From Gordius sp. MW1 (taxonomy: Eukaryota; Nematomorpha; Gordioida; Gordea; Gordiidae): a stretch of DNA of 64,000 nt. Location: the NCBI GenBank assembly GCA_964036665.1, contig OZ038528.1, positions 11,600,501-11,664,500 on the forward strand, read 5' to 3'. Under the pieces are notes generated by a model that was not told where the DNA came from, made no database searches, and worked only from the letters and a program-made list of their open reading frames with translations. Numbering within the stretch: position 1 is the first letter of the stretch; every line of letters starts with the position of its first letter. This document shows positions 22,436-35,423 of the stretch, piece by piece. The position numbers were made by a program, and so were the translations under genes.

Positions 22436-24156
22436 CAGCTTAAAACCTCTTTTCGGAAGTCAATAGAGGATAATAGGATTCTCAAATTGGCCTACTTTTA
22501 TATATTTTTTCATGCTCTTTCACATAGAATCGAAAAAAAACAATATTTTTACCTCAAAATTTTTCACATATTTTTCTTTGAACCGTATTCATCCGATGAA
22601 AGTTGTCGTTTTCCGACGTGGTTTCCATGATAAAAAGTAAAAATTTATAATAATCAAAAAACTATTACTTTGAAATCATGATCGCAGGGTGCATTTTTGA
22701 AAAATTAAGCACTCACGTTGCGATACAACAAACTAATCGCAACAATAAAACGTTGTCTTTTGTCAAAATGATAGTTCTCGCAGCTTAAAACCTCTTTTCG
22801 GAAGTCAATCGATGATAATAGGATTCTCAAATTGGCCTACTTTTATATATTTTTTCATGCTCTTTCACATAGAATCGAAAAAAATAAATATTTTTACCTC
22901 AAAATTTTTCACATATTTTTCTTTCAACCGTATTCATCCGATGAAAATTGTCGTTTTCAGACGTGGTTTCCATGATAAAAAGTAAAAATTTATCAGAATC
23001 AGAAAACTATTACTTTGAAATCATGATCGCATAGTGCATTTTTGAAAAATTAAGCACTCACGTTGCGATACAACAAACTAATCGCAACAATAAAACGTTG
23101 TCTTATGTCAAAATGATAGTTCTCGCAGCTTAAAACCTCTTTTCGGAAGTCAATCGAGGATAATAGGATTCTCAAATTGGCCTACTTTTATATATTTTTT
23201 CATGCTCTTTCACATAGAATCGAAAAAAATAAATATTTTTACCTCAAAATTTTTCACATATTTTTCTTTGAACCGTATTCATCCGATGAAAGTTGTCGTT
23301 TTCCGACGTGGTTTCCATGATAAAAAGTAAAAATTTATAATAATCAAAAAACTATTACTTTGAAATCATGATCGCATAGTGCATTTTTGAAAAATTAAGC
23401 ACTCACGTTGCGATACAACAAACTAATCGCAACAATAAAACGTTGTCTTTTGTCAAAATGATAGTTCTCGCAGCTTAAAACCTCTTTTCGGAAGTCAATA
23501 GAGGATAATAGGATTCTCAAATTGGCCTACTTTTATATATTTTTTCAGCTCTTTCACATAGAATCGAAAAAAAACAATATTTTTACCTCAAAATTTTTCA
23601 CATATTTTTCTTTCAACCGTATTCATCCGATGAAAGTTGTCGTTTTCAGACGTGGTTTCCATGATAAAAAGTAAAAATTTATCAGAATCAGAAAAGTATT
23701 ACTTTGAAATCATGATCGCCTAGTGCATTTTTGAAAAAAGCACTCACGGTGCGATACAACAAACTAATCGCAACAATAAAACGTTGTCTTTTGTCAAAAT
23801 GATAGTTCTCGCAGCTTAAAACCTCCTTTCGGAAGTCAATCGAGGATAATAGGATTCTCAAATTGGCCTACTTTTATATATTTTTTCATGCTCTTTCACA
23901 TAGAATCGAAAAAAATAAATATTTTTACCTCAAAATTTTTCACATATTTTTCTTTGTACCGTATTCATCCGATGAAAGTTGTCGTTTTCCGACGTGGTTT
24001 CCATGATAAAAAGTAAAAATTTATCAGAATCAAAAAACTATTACTTTGAAATCATGATCGCATAGTGCATTTTTGAAAAATTAAGCACTCACGTTGCGAT
24101 ACAACAAACTAATCGCAACAATAAAACGTTGTCTTTTGTCAAAATGATAGTTCTCG
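22436..24156 (+). repeat. 5-monomer block with 2064-bp offset, copy 2
   Basis: Anchors 22436, 22781, 23126, 23471 and 23812. It repeats the markers of copy 1 (CGCAGGG near 22684, CACGGTGCG near 23747, TTTGTACC near 23955). Private changes include GTCTTATGTC near 23100 and AACCTCCTTTC near 23822. Confidence 0.92.
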
Positions 24157-25410
24157 CAGCTTAAAACCTCTTTTCGGAAGTCAATAGAGGATAATAGGAT
24201 TCTCAAATTGGCCTACTTTTATATATTTTTTCATGCTCTTTCACATAGAATCGAAAAAAATAAATATTTTTACCTCAAAATTTTTCACATATTTTTCTTT
24301 GAACCGTATTCATCCGATGAAAGTTGTCGTTTTCCGACGTGGTTTCCATGATAAAAAGTAAAAATTTATAATAATCAAAAAACTATTACTTTGAAATAAT
24401 GATCGCATAGTGCATTTTTGAAAAATTAAGCACTCACGTTGCGATACAACAAACTAATCGCAACAATAAAACGTTGTCTTTTGTCAAAATGATAGTTCTC
24501 GCAGCTTAAAACCTCTTTTCGGAAGTCAATCGATGATAATAGGATTCTCAAATTGCCCTACTTTTATATATTTTTTCATGCTCTTTCACATAGAATCGAA
24601 AAAAATAAATATTTTTACCTCAAAATTTTTCACATATTTTTCTTTCAACCGTATTCATCCGATGAAAATTGTCGTTTTCAGACGTGGTTTCCATGATAAA
24701 AAGTAAAAATTTATCAGAATCAGAAAACTATTACTTTGAAATCATGATCGCATAGTGCATTTTTGAAAAATTAAGCACTCACGTTGCGATACAACAAACT
24801 AATCGCAACAATAAAACGTTGTCTTTTGTCAAAATGATAGTTCTCGCAGCTTAAAACCTCTTTTCGGAAGTCAATCGAGGATAATAGGATTCTCAAATTG
24901 GCCTACTTTTATATATTTTTTCATGCTCTTTCACATAGAATCAAAAAAAATAAATATTTTTACCTCAAAATTTTTCACATATTTTTCTTTGAACCGTATT
25001 CATCCGATGAAAGTTGTCGTTTTCCGACGTGGTTTCCATGATAAAAAGTAAAAATTTATAATAATCAAAAAACTATTACTTTGAAATCATGATCGCATAG
25101 TGCATTTTTGAAAAATTAAGCACTCACGTTGCGATACAACAAACTAATCGCAACAATAAAACGTTGTCTTTTGTCAAAATGATAGTTCTCGCAGCTTAAA
25201 ACCTCTTTTCGGAAGTCAATAGAGGATAATAGGATTCTCAAATTGGCCTACTTTTATATATTTTTTCATGCTCTTTCACATAGAATCGAAAAAAATAAAT
25301 ATTTTTACATCAACATTTTTCACATATTTTTCTTTGAACCGTATTCATCCGATGAAAGTTGTCGTTTTCCGACGTGGTTCCATGATAAAAAGTAAAAATT
25401 TATCAGAATC
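22600..25410 (+). repeat. Block repeated 4232 bp downstream, copy 1
   Basis: Anchors 22781, 23126, 23471, 23812, 24157, 24502, 24847 and 25192 match 27013, 27358, 27703, 28044, 28389, 28734, 29079 and 29424, all exactly 4232 bp apart. Shared markers include CGCAGGG, CACGGTGCG, TTTGTACC, AATAATGATC, ATTGCCCTAC (near 24554) and TTTTTACATCAACATT (near 25306). It overlaps copy 2 of the 2064-bp block, so the 4232-bp duplication arose later than, or incorporated, that one. Confidence 0.92.
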
Positions 25411-26110
25411 AGAAAACTATTACTTTGAAATCATTACTTTTATATATTTTTTCATGCTCTTTCACATAGAATCAAAAAAAGAAAATTTTTACCTCAAAAT
25501 TTTTCACATATTTTTCTTTGAACCGTATTCATCCGATGAAAGTTGTCGTTTTCAGACGTGGTTTCCATGATAAAAAGTAAAAATTTATAATAATCAAAAA
25601 ACTATTACTTTGAAATCATGATCGCATAGTGCATTTTTAAAAAATTAAGCACTCACGTTGCGATACAACAAACTAATCGCAACAATAAAACGTTGTCTTT
25701 TGTCAAAATGATAGTTCTCGCAGCTTAAAACCTCTTTTCGGAAGTCAATCGATGATAATAGGATTCTCAAATTGGCCTACTTTTATATATTTTTTCATGC
25801 TCTTTCACATAGAATCGAAAAAAATAAATATTTTTACCTCAAAATTTTTCACATATTTTTCTTTCAACCGTATTCATCCGATGAAAATTGTCGTTTTCAG
25901 ACGTGGTTTCCATGATAAAAAGTAAAAATTTATCAGAATCAGAAAACTATTACTTTGAAATCATGATCGCATAGTGCATTTTTGAAAAATTAAGCACTCA
26001 CGTTGCGATACAACAAACTAATCGCAACAATAAAACGTTGTCTTTTGTCAAAATGATAGTTCTCGCAGCTTAAAACCTCCTTTCGGAAGTCAATAGAGGA
26101 TAATAGGATT
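25192..26110 (+). repeat. Block repeated 10021 bp downstream, copy 1
   Basis: Anchors 25192, 25721 and 26066 match 35214, 35742 and 36087 at offset 10021-10022. Both copies contain TTTTTACATCAACATT, CGTGGTTCCATG (one T lost), the truncated unit, and TTTTTAAAAAATTAAG. Shortly after 26066 the copies differ: AAACAATATTTTT here, ATAAATATTTTT in the other. Confidence 0.9.
25404..25588 (+). repeat. Truncated monomer (185 bp)
   Basis: The unit starts with CAGAATCAG and runs to GAAATCAT, then jumps directly to TACTTTTATAT (junction about 25433-25436). It loses about 160 bp that include the whole conserved core and the anchor. The anchor spacing across it is 529 bp (25192 to 25721). The same junction occurs once more, about 10.02 kb downstream near 35455, so both copies descend from one deletion. 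Confidence 0.92.
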
Positions 26111-26407
26111 CTCAAATTGGCCTACTTTTATATATTTTTTCATGCTCTTTCACATAGAATCGAAAAAAAACAATATTTTTACCTCAAAAATTTTCACATA
26201 TTTTTCTTTCAACCGTATTCATCCGATGAAAGTTGTCGTTTTCAGACGTGGTTTCCATGATAAAAAGTAAAAATTTATCAGAATCAGAAAAGTATTACTT
26301 TAAAATCATGATCGCCTAGTGCATTTTTGAAAAAAGCACTCACGTTGCGATACAACAAACTAATCGCAACAATAAAACGTTGTCTTTTGTCAAAATGATA
26401 GTTCTCG

Positions 26408-26667
26408 CAGCTTAAAACCTCTTTTCGGAAGTCAATAGAGGATAATAGGATTCTCAAATTGGCCTACTTTTATATATTTTTTCATGCTCTTTCACATAGA
26501 ATCGAAAAAAAACAATATTTTTACCTCAAAATTTTTCACATCAAAAAACTATTACTTTGAAATCATGATCGCATAGTGCATTTTTAAAAAATTAAGCACT
26601 CACGTTGCGATACAACAAACTAATCGCAACAATAAAACGTTGTCTTTTGTCAAAATGATAGTTCTCG
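26408..26667 (+). repeat. Truncated monomer (260 bp)
   Basis: Anchor spacing is 260 bp (26408 to 26668). TTTTTCACAT is joined directly to CAAAAAACTATTAC at about 26540/26541, removing about 85 bp (the GAACC, CCGATG, CAGACG and CATGAT segments). The junction has at most one shared base. No other copy of this junction was seen, so it is either recent or was not amplified. Confidence 0.92.
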
Positions 26668-26831
26668 CAGCTTAAAACCTCTTTTCGGAAGTCAATCGAT
26701 GATAATAGGATTCTCAAATTGGCCTACTTTTATATATTTTTTCATGCTCTTTCACATAGAATCGAAAAAAATAAATATTTTTACCTCAAAATTTTTCACA
26801 TATTTTTCTTTCAACCGTATTCATCCGATGA
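26668..26831 (+). repeat. Linking monomer before 4232-bp copy 2
   Basis: Anchor 26668. It has TCAATCGATG, ATAAATATTTTT and TTTCAACC, unlike the AAACAATATTTTT monomer at the equivalent place in copy 1 (anchor 22436). It follows the 260-bp unit and an ATTTTTAAAAAATTAAG variant like that near 25636. Confidence 0.75.
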
Positions 26832-29642
26832 AAGTTGTCGTTTTCCGACGTGGTTTCCATGATAAAAAGTAAAAATTTATAATAATCAAAAAACTATTAC
26901 TTTGAAATCATAATCGCAGGGTGCATTTTTGAAAAATTAAGCACTCACGTTGCGATACAACAAACTAATCGCAACAATAAAACGTTGTCTTTTGTCAAAA
27001 TGATAGTTCTCGCAGCTTAAAACCTCTTTTCGGAAGTCAATCGATGATAATAGGATTCTCAAATTGGCCTACTTTTATATATTTTTTCATGCTCTTTCAC
27101 ATAGAATCGAAAAAAATAAATATTTTTACCTCAAAATTTTTCACATATTTTTCTTTCAACCGTATTCATCCGATGAAAATTGTCGTTTTCAGACGTGGTT
27201 TCCATGATAAAAAGTAAAAATTTATCAGAATCAGAAAACTATTACTTTGAAATCATGATCGCATAGTGCATTTTTGAAAAATTAAGCACTCACGTTGCGA
27301 TACAACAAACTAATCGCAACAATAAAACGTTGTCTTTTGTCAAAATGATAGTTCTCGCAGCTTAAAACCTCTTTTCGGAAGTCAATCGAGGATAATAGGA
27401 TTCTCAAATTGGCCTACTTTTATATATTTTTTCATGCTCTTTCACATAGAATCGAAAAAAATAAATATTTTTACCTCAAAATTTTTCACATATTTTTCTT
27501 TGAACCGTATTCATCCGATGAAAGTTGTCGTTTTCCGACGTGGTTTCCATGATAAAAAGTAAAAATTTATAATAATCAAAAAACTATTACTTTGAAATCA
27601 TGATCGCATAGTGCATTTTTGAAAAATTAAGCACTCACGTTGCGATAGAACAAACTAATCGCAACAATAAAACGTTGTCTTTTGTCAAAATGATAGTTCT
27701 CGCAGCTTAAAACCTCTTTTCGGAAGTCAATAGAGGATAATAGGATTCTCAAATTGGCCTACTTTTATATATTTTTTCAGCTCTTTCACATAGAATCGAA
27801 AAAAAACAATATTTTTACCTCAAAATTTTTCACATATTTTACTTTCAACCGTATTCATCCGATGAAAGTTGTCGTTTTCAGACGTGGTTTCCATGATAAA
27901 AAGTAAAAATTTATCAGAATCAGAAAAGTATTACTTTGAAATCATGATCGCCTAGTGCATTTTTGAAAAAAGCACTCACGGTGCGATACAACAAACTAAT
28001 CGCAACAATAAAACGTTGTCTTTTGTCAAAATGATAGTTCTCGCAGCTTAAAACCTCTTTTCGGAAGTCAATCGAGGATAATAGGATTCTCAAATTGGCC
28101 TACTTTTATATATTTTTTCATGCTCTTTCACATAGAATCGAAAAAAATAAATATTTTTACCTCAAAATTTTTCACATATTTTTCTTTGTACCGTATTCAT
28201 CCGATGAAAGTTGTCGTTTTCCGACGTGGTTTCCATGATAAAAAGTAAAAATTTATCAGAATCAAAAAACTATTACTTTGAAATCATGATCGCATAGTGC
28301 ATTTTTGAAAAATTAAGCACTCACGTTGCGATACAACAAACTAATCGCAACAATAAAACGTTGTCTTTTGTCAAAATGATAGTTCTCGCAGCTTAAAACC
28401 TCTTTTCGGAAGTCAATAGAGGATAATAGGATTCTCAAATTGGCCTACTTTTATATATTTTTTCATGCTCTTTCACATAGAATCGAAAAAAATAAATATT
28501 TTTACCTCAAAATTTTTCACATATTTTTCTTTGAACCGTATTCATCCGATGAAAGTTGTCGTTTTCCGACGTGGTTTCCATGATAAAAAGTAAAAATTTA
28601 TAATAATCAAAAAACTATTACTTTGAAATAATGATCGCATAGTGCATTTTTGAAAAATTAAGCACTCACGTTGCGATACAACAAACTAATCGCAACAATA
28701 AAACGTTGTCTTTTGTCAAAATGATAGTTCTCGCAGCTTAAAACCTCTTTTCGGAAGTCAATCGATGATAATAGGATTCTCAAATTGCCCTACTTTTATA
28801 TATTTTTTCATGCTCTTTCACATAGAATCGAAAAAAATAAATATTTTTACCTCAAAATTTTTCACATATTTTTCTTTCAACCGTATTCATCCGATGAAAA
28901 TTGTCGTTTTCAGACGTGGTTTCCATGATAAAAAGTAAAAATTTATCAGAATCAGAAAACTATTACTTTGAAATCATGATCGCATAGTGCATTTTTGAAA
29001 AATTAAGCACTCACGTTGCGATACAACAAACTAATCGCAACAATAAAACGTTGTCTTTTGTCAAAATGATAGTTCTCGCAGCTTAAAACCTCTTTTCGAA
29101 AGTCAATCGAGGATAATAGGATTCTCAAATTGGCCTACTTTTATATATTTTTTCATGCTCTTTCACATAGAATCGAAAAAAATAAATATTTTTACCTCAA
29201 AATTTTTCACATATTTTTCTTTGAACCGTATTCATCCGATGAAAGTTGTCGTTTTCCGACGTGGTTTCCATGATAAAAAGTAAAAATTTATAATAATCAA
29301 AAAACTATTACTTTGAAATCATGATCGCATAGTGCATTTTTGAAAAATTAAGCACTCACGTTGCGATACAACAAACTAATCGCAACAATAAAACGTTGTC
29401 TTTTGTCAAAATGTTAGTTCTCGCAGCTTAAAACCTCTTTTCGGAAGTCAATAGAGGATAATAGGATTCTCAAATTGGCCTACTTTTATATATTTTTTCA
29501 TGCTCTTTCACATAGAATCGAAAAAAATAAATATTTTTACATCAACATTTTTCACATATTTTTCTTTGAACCGTATTCATCCGATGAAAGTTGTCGTTTT
29601 CCGACGTGGTTTCCATGATAAAAAGTAAAAATTTATCAGAAT
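26832..29642 (+). repeat. Block repeated 4232 bp apart, copy 2
   Basis: Anchors 27013, 27358, 27703, 28044, 28389, 28734, 29079 and 29424. This is the second copy of 22600-25410, with CATAATCGCAGGG near 26910 and ATTGCCCTAC near 28786. At its right end it carries the full CGTGGTTTCC and an intact following monomer where copy 1 has CGTGGTTCC and the truncated unit. Confidence 0.92.
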
Positions 29643-31349
29643 CAGAAAACTATTACTTTGAAATCATGATCGCATAGTGCATTTTTGAAAAATTAAGCAC
29701 TCACGTTGCGATACAACAAACTAATCGCAACAATAAAACGTTGTCTTTTGTCAAAATGATAGTTCTCGCAGCTTAAAACCTCTTTTCGGAAGTCAATCGA
29801 GGATAATAGGATTCTAAAATTGGCCTACTTTTATATATTTTTTCATGCTCTTTCACATAGAATCAAAAAAAAAAATTTTTACCTCAAAATTTTTCACATA
29901 TTTTTCTTTGAACCGTATTCATCCGATGAAAGTTGTCGTTTTCAGACGTGGTTTCCATGATAAAAAGTAAAAATTTATAATAATCAAAAAACTATTACTT
30001 TGAAATCATGATCGCATAGTGCATTTTTGAAAAATTAAGCACTCACGTTGCGATACAACAAACTAATCGCAACAATAAAACGTTGTCTTTTGTCAAAATG
30101 ATAGTTCTCGCAGCTTAAAACCTCTTTTCGGAAGTCAATAGAGGATAATAGGATTCTCAAATTGGCCTACTTTTATATATTTTTTCAGCTCTTTCACATA
30201 GAATCGAAAAAAAAACAATATTTTTACCTCAAAATTTTTCACATATTTTTCTTTCAACCGTATTCATCCGATGAAAGTTGTCGTTTTCAGACGTGGTTTC
30301 CATGATAAAAAGTAAAAATTTATCAGAATCAGAAAAGTATTACTTTGAAATCATGATCGCCTAGTGCATTTTTGAAAAAAGCACTCACGGTGCGATACAA
30401 CAAACTAATCGCAACAATAAAACGTTGTCTTTTGTCAAAATGATAGTTCTCGCAGCTTAAAACCTCTTTTCGGAAGTCAATCGAGGATAATAGGATTCTC
30501 AAATTGGCCTACTTTTATATATTTTTTCATGCTCTTTCACATAGAATCGAAAAAAATAAATATTTTTACCTCAAAATTTTTCACATATTTTTCTTTGTAC
30601 CGTATTCATCCGATGAAAGTTGTCGTTTTCCGACGTGGTTTCCATGATAAAAAGTAAAAATTTATCAGAATCAAAAAACTATTACTTTGAAATCATGATC
30701 GCATAGTGCATTTTTGAAAAATTAAGCACTCACGTTGCGATACAACAAACTAATCGCAACAATAAAACGTTGTCTTTTGTCAAAATGATAGTTCTCGCAG
30801 CTTAAAACCTCTTTTCGGAAGTCAATAGAGGATAATAGGATTCTCAAATTGGCCTACTTTTATATATTTTTTCATGCTCTTTCACATAGAATCGAAAAAA
30901 ATAAATATTTTTACCTCAAAATTTTTCACATATTTTTCTTTGAACCGTATTCATCCGATGAAAGTTGTCGTTTTCCGACGTGGTTTCCATGATAAAAAGT
31001 AAAAATTTATCAGAATCAGAAAACTATTACTTTGAAATCATGATCGCATAGTGCATTTTTGAAAAATTAAGCACTCACGTTGCGATACAACAAACTAATC
31101 GCAACAATAAAACGTTGTCTTTTGTCAAAATGATAGTTCTCGCAGCTTAAAACCTCTTTTCGGAAGTCAATCGAGGATAATAGGATTCTAAAATTGGCCT
31201 ACTTTTATATATTTTTTCATGCTCTTTCACATAGAATCAAAAAAAAAATTTTTACCTCAAAATTTTTCACATATTTTTCTTTGAACCGTATTCATCCGAT
31301 GAAAGTTGTCGTTTTCAGACGTGGTTTCCATGATAAAAAGTAAAAATTT
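29643..31349 (+). repeat. Five monomers assembled from earlier types
   Basis: Anchors 29769, 30111, 30453, 30798 and 31143. Anchors 30111, 30453 and 30798 match 27703, 28044 and 28389 at offset 2408-2409 (CAGCTC, CACGGTGCG, TTTGTACC markers). Anchors 29769 and 31143 share the rare TTCTAAAATTGG, 1374 bp (four monomers) apart. The region is a second-order patchwork of the neighbouring blocks. Confidence 0.8.
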
Positions 31350-33386
31350 ATAATAATCAAAAAACTATTACTTTGAAATCATGATCGCATAGTGCATTTT
31401 TGAAAAATTAAGCACTCACGTTGCGATACAACAAACTAATCGCAACAATAAAACGTTGTCTTTTGTCAAAATGATAGTTCTCGCAGCTTAAAACCTCTTT
31501 TCGGAAGTCAATCGATGATAATAGGATTCTCAAATTGGCCTACTTTTATATATTTTTCCATGCTCTTTCACATAGAATTGAAAAAAATAAATATTTTTAC
31601 CTAAAAATTTTTCACATATTTTTCTTTCAACCGTATTCATCCGATGAAAATTGTCGTTTTCAGACGTGGTTTCCATGATAAAAAGTAAAAATTTATCAGA
31701 ATCAGAAAACTATTACTTTGAAATCATGATCGCATAGTGCATTTTTGAAAAATTAGGCACTCACGTTGCGATACAACAAACTAATCGCAACAATAAAACG
31801 TTGTCTTTTGTCAAAATGATAGTTCTCGCAGCTTAAAACCTCTTTTCGGAAGTCAATAGAGGATAATAGGATTCTCAAATTGGCCTACTTTTATATATTT
31901 TTTCATGCTCTTTCACATAGAATCGAAAAAAATAAATATTTTTACCTCAAAATTTTTCACATATTTTTCTTTCAACCGTATTCATCCGATGAAAATTGTC
32001 GTTTTCAGACGTGGTTTCCATGATAAAAAGTAAAAATTTATCAGAATCAGAAAACTATTACTTTGAAATCATGATCGCATAGTGCATTTTTGAAAAATTA
32101 AGCACTCACGTTGCGATACAACAAACTAATCGCAACAATAAAACGTTGTCTTTTGTCAAAATGATAGTTCTCGCAGCTTAAAACCTCTTATCGGAAGTCA
32201 ATCGAGGATAATAGGATTCTCAAATTGGCCTACTTTTATATATTTTTTCATGCTCTTTCACATAGAATCGAAAAAAATAAATATTTTTACCTCAAAATTT
32301 TTCACATATTTTTCTTTGAACCGATGAAAGTTGTCGTTTTCCGACGTGGTTTCCATGATAAAAAGTAAAAATTTATAATAATCAAAAAACTATTACTTTG
32401 AAATCATGATCGCATAGTGCATTTTTGAAAAATTAAGCACTCACGTTGCGATACAACAAACTAATCGCAACAATAAAACGTTGTCTTTTGTCAAAATGAT
32501 AGTTCTCGCAGCTTAAAACCTCTTTTCGGAAGTCAATCGAGGATAATAGGATTCTCAAATTGGCCTACTTTTTTATATTTTTTCATGCTCTTTCACACAG
32601 AATCAAAAAAAAAAATTTTACCTCAAAATTTTTCACATATTTTTCTTTGAACCGTTGTCGTTTTCAGACGTGGTTTCCTTGATAAAAAGTAAAATTTATC
32701 AGAATCAGAAAACTATTACTTTGAAATCATGATCGCATAGTGCATTTTTGAAAAATTAAGCACTCACGTTGCAATACAACAAACTAATCGCAACAATAAA
32801 ACGTTGTCTTTTGTCAAAATGATAGTTCTCGCAGCTTAAAACCTCTTTTCGGAAGTCAATAGAGAATAATAGGATTCTCAAATTGGCCTACTTTTATATA
32901 TTTTTTCATGCTCTTTCACATAGAATCGAAAAAAATAAATATTTTTACCTTAAAATATTTCACATATTTTTCTTTGAACCGTATTCATCCGATGAAAGTT
33001 GGCGTTTTCAGACGTGGTTTCCATGATAAAAAGTAAATATTTATCAGAATCAGAAAACTATTCCTTTGAAATCATGATCGCATAGTGCATTTTTGAAAAA
33101 TTAAGCACTCACGTTGCGATACAACAAACTAATCGCAACAATAAAACGTTGTCTTTTGTCAAAATGATAGTTCTCGCAGCTTAAAACCTCTTTTCGGAAG
33201 TCAATAGAGGATAATAGGATTCTCAAATTGGCCTACTTTTATATATTTTTTCATGCTCTTTCACATAGAATCGAAAAAAATAAATATTTTTACATCAACA
33301 TTTTTCACATATTTTTCTTTGAACCGTATCCATCCGATGAAAGTTGTCGTTTTCCGACGTGGTTCCATGATAAAAAGTAAAAATTT
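31350..33386 (+). repeat. 6-monomer HOR (2037 bp), copy 1
   Basis: Anchors 31484, 31829, 32174, 32509, 32832 and 33177 repeat at 33521, 33866, 34211, 34546, 34869 and 35214, each exactly 2037 bp on. Rare shared markers are TTTTTCCATGC with GAATTGAAA, ATTAGGCACTC, CTCTTATCGG, a 10-bp deletion giving GAACCGATGAAAG (near 32321), a 22-bp-shorter unit with GAACCGTTGTCG (near 32650), CACACAGAATC, TTGCAATAC, TCAATAGAGAATAA and AGTTGGCG. Confidence 0.96.
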
Positions 33387-35423
33387 ATAATAATCAAAAA
33401 ACTATTACTTTGAAATCATGATCGCATAGTGCATTTTTGAAAAATTAAGCACTCACGTTGCGATACAACAAACTAATCGCAACAATAAAACGTTGTCTTT
33501 TGTCAAAATGATAGTTCTCGCAGCTTAAAACCTCTTTTCGGAAGTCAATCGATGATAATAGGATTCTCAAATTGGCCTACTTTTATATATTTTTCCATGC
33601 TCTTTCACATAGAATTGAAAAAAATAAATATTTTTACCTAAAAATTTTTCACATATTTTTCTTTCAACCGTATTCATCCGATGAAAATTGTCGTTTTCAG
33701 ACGTGGTTTCCATGATAAAAAGTAAAAATTTATCAGAATCAGAAAACTATTACTTTGAAATCATGATCGCATAGTGCATTTTTGAAAAATTAGGCACTCA
33801 CGTTGCGAAACAACAAACTAATCGCAACAATAAAACGTTGTCTTTTGTCAAAATGATAGTTCTCGCAGCTTAAAACCTCTTTTCGGAAGTCAATAGAGGA
33901 TAATAGGATTCTCAAATTGGCCTACTTTTATATATTTTTTCATGCTCTTTCACATAGAATCGAAAAAAATAAATATTTTTACCTCAAAATTTTTCACATA
34001 TTTTTCTTTCAACCGTATTCATCCGATGAAAATTGTCGTTTTCAGACGTGGTTTCCATGATAAAAAGTAAAAATTTATCAGAATCAGAAAACTATTACTT
34101 TGAAATCATGATCGCATAGTGCATTTTTGAAAAATTAAGCACTCACGTTGCGATACAACAAACTAATCGCAACAATAAAACGTTGTCTTTTGTCAAAATG
34201 ATAGTTCTCGCAGCTTAAAACCTCTTATCGGAAGTCAATCGAGGATAATAGGATTCTCAAATTGGCCTACTTTTATATATTTTTTCATGCTCTTTCACAT
34301 AGAATCGAAAAAAATAAATATTTTTACCTCAAAATTTTTCACATATTTTTCTTTGAACCGATGAAAGTTGTCGTTTTCCGACGTGGTTTCCATGATAAAA
34401 AGTAAAAATTTATAATAATCAAAAAACTATTACTTTGAAATCATGATCGCATAGTGCATTTTTGAAAAATTAAGCACTCACGTTGCGATACAACAAACTA
34501 ATCGCAACAATAAAACGTTGTCTTTTGTCAAAATGATAGTTCTCGCAGCTTAAAACCTCTTTTCGGAAGTCAATCGAGGATAATAGGATTCTCAAATTGG
34601 CCTACTTTTTTATATTTTTTCATGCTCTTTCACACAGAATCAAAAAAAAAAATTTTACCTCAAAATTTTTCACATATTTTTCTTTGAACCGTTGTCGTTT
34701 TCAGACGTGGTTTCCTTGATAAAAAGTAAAATTTATCAGAATCAGAAAACTATTACTTTGAAATCATGATCGCATAGTGCATTTTTGAAAAATTAAGCAC
34801 TCACGTTGCAATACAACAAACTAATCGCAACAATAAAACGTTGTCTTTTGTCAAAATGATAGTTCTCGCAGCTTAAAACCTCTTTTCGGAAGTCAATAGA
34901 GAATAATAGGATTCTCAAATTGGCCTACTTTTATATATTTTTTCATGCTCTTTCACATAGAATCGAAAAAAATAAATATTTTTACCTTAAAATATTTCAC
35001 ATATTTTTCTTTGAACCGTATTCATCCGATGAAAGTTGGCGTTTTCAGACGTGGTTTCCATGATAAAAAGTAAATATTTATCAGAATCAGAAAACTATTC
35101 CTTTGAAATCATGATCGCATAGTGCATTTTTGAAAAATTAAGCACTCACGTTGCGATACAACAAACTAATCGCAACAATAAAACGTTGTCTTTTGTCAAA
35201 ATGATAGTTCTCGCAGCTTAAAACCTCTTTTCGGAAGTCAATAGAGGATAATAGGATTCTCAAATTGGCCTACTTTTATATATTTTTTCATGCTCTTTCA
35301 CATAGAATCGAAAAAAATAAATATTTTTACATCAACATTTTTCACATATTTTTCTTTGAACCGTATCCATCCGATGAAAGTTGTCGTTTTCCGACGTGGT
35401 TCCATGATAAAAAGTAAAAATTT
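33387..35423 (+). repeat. 6-monomer HOR (2037 bp), copy 2
   Basis: Tandem second copy with the same deletions and markers at the same spacing. The only difference I noticed is GCGAAACAAC near 33806 where copy 1 has GCGATACAAC. The copies part at about 33384/35421, where copy 1 continues with TAATAATC and this copy continues with CAGAATC into the truncated unit. Near-identity implies recent duplication, or copy-choice in assembly. Confidence 0.95.

Noticed and set aside
25268-25570. Open reading frame of about 100 codons, with a close relative at 35290-35601
   Set aside because: Both run through a truncated monomer, whose deletion joins two open segments. The peptide is a translation of the repeat itself, with the same segment appearing twice. 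No start context, domain or codon bias supports a gene.
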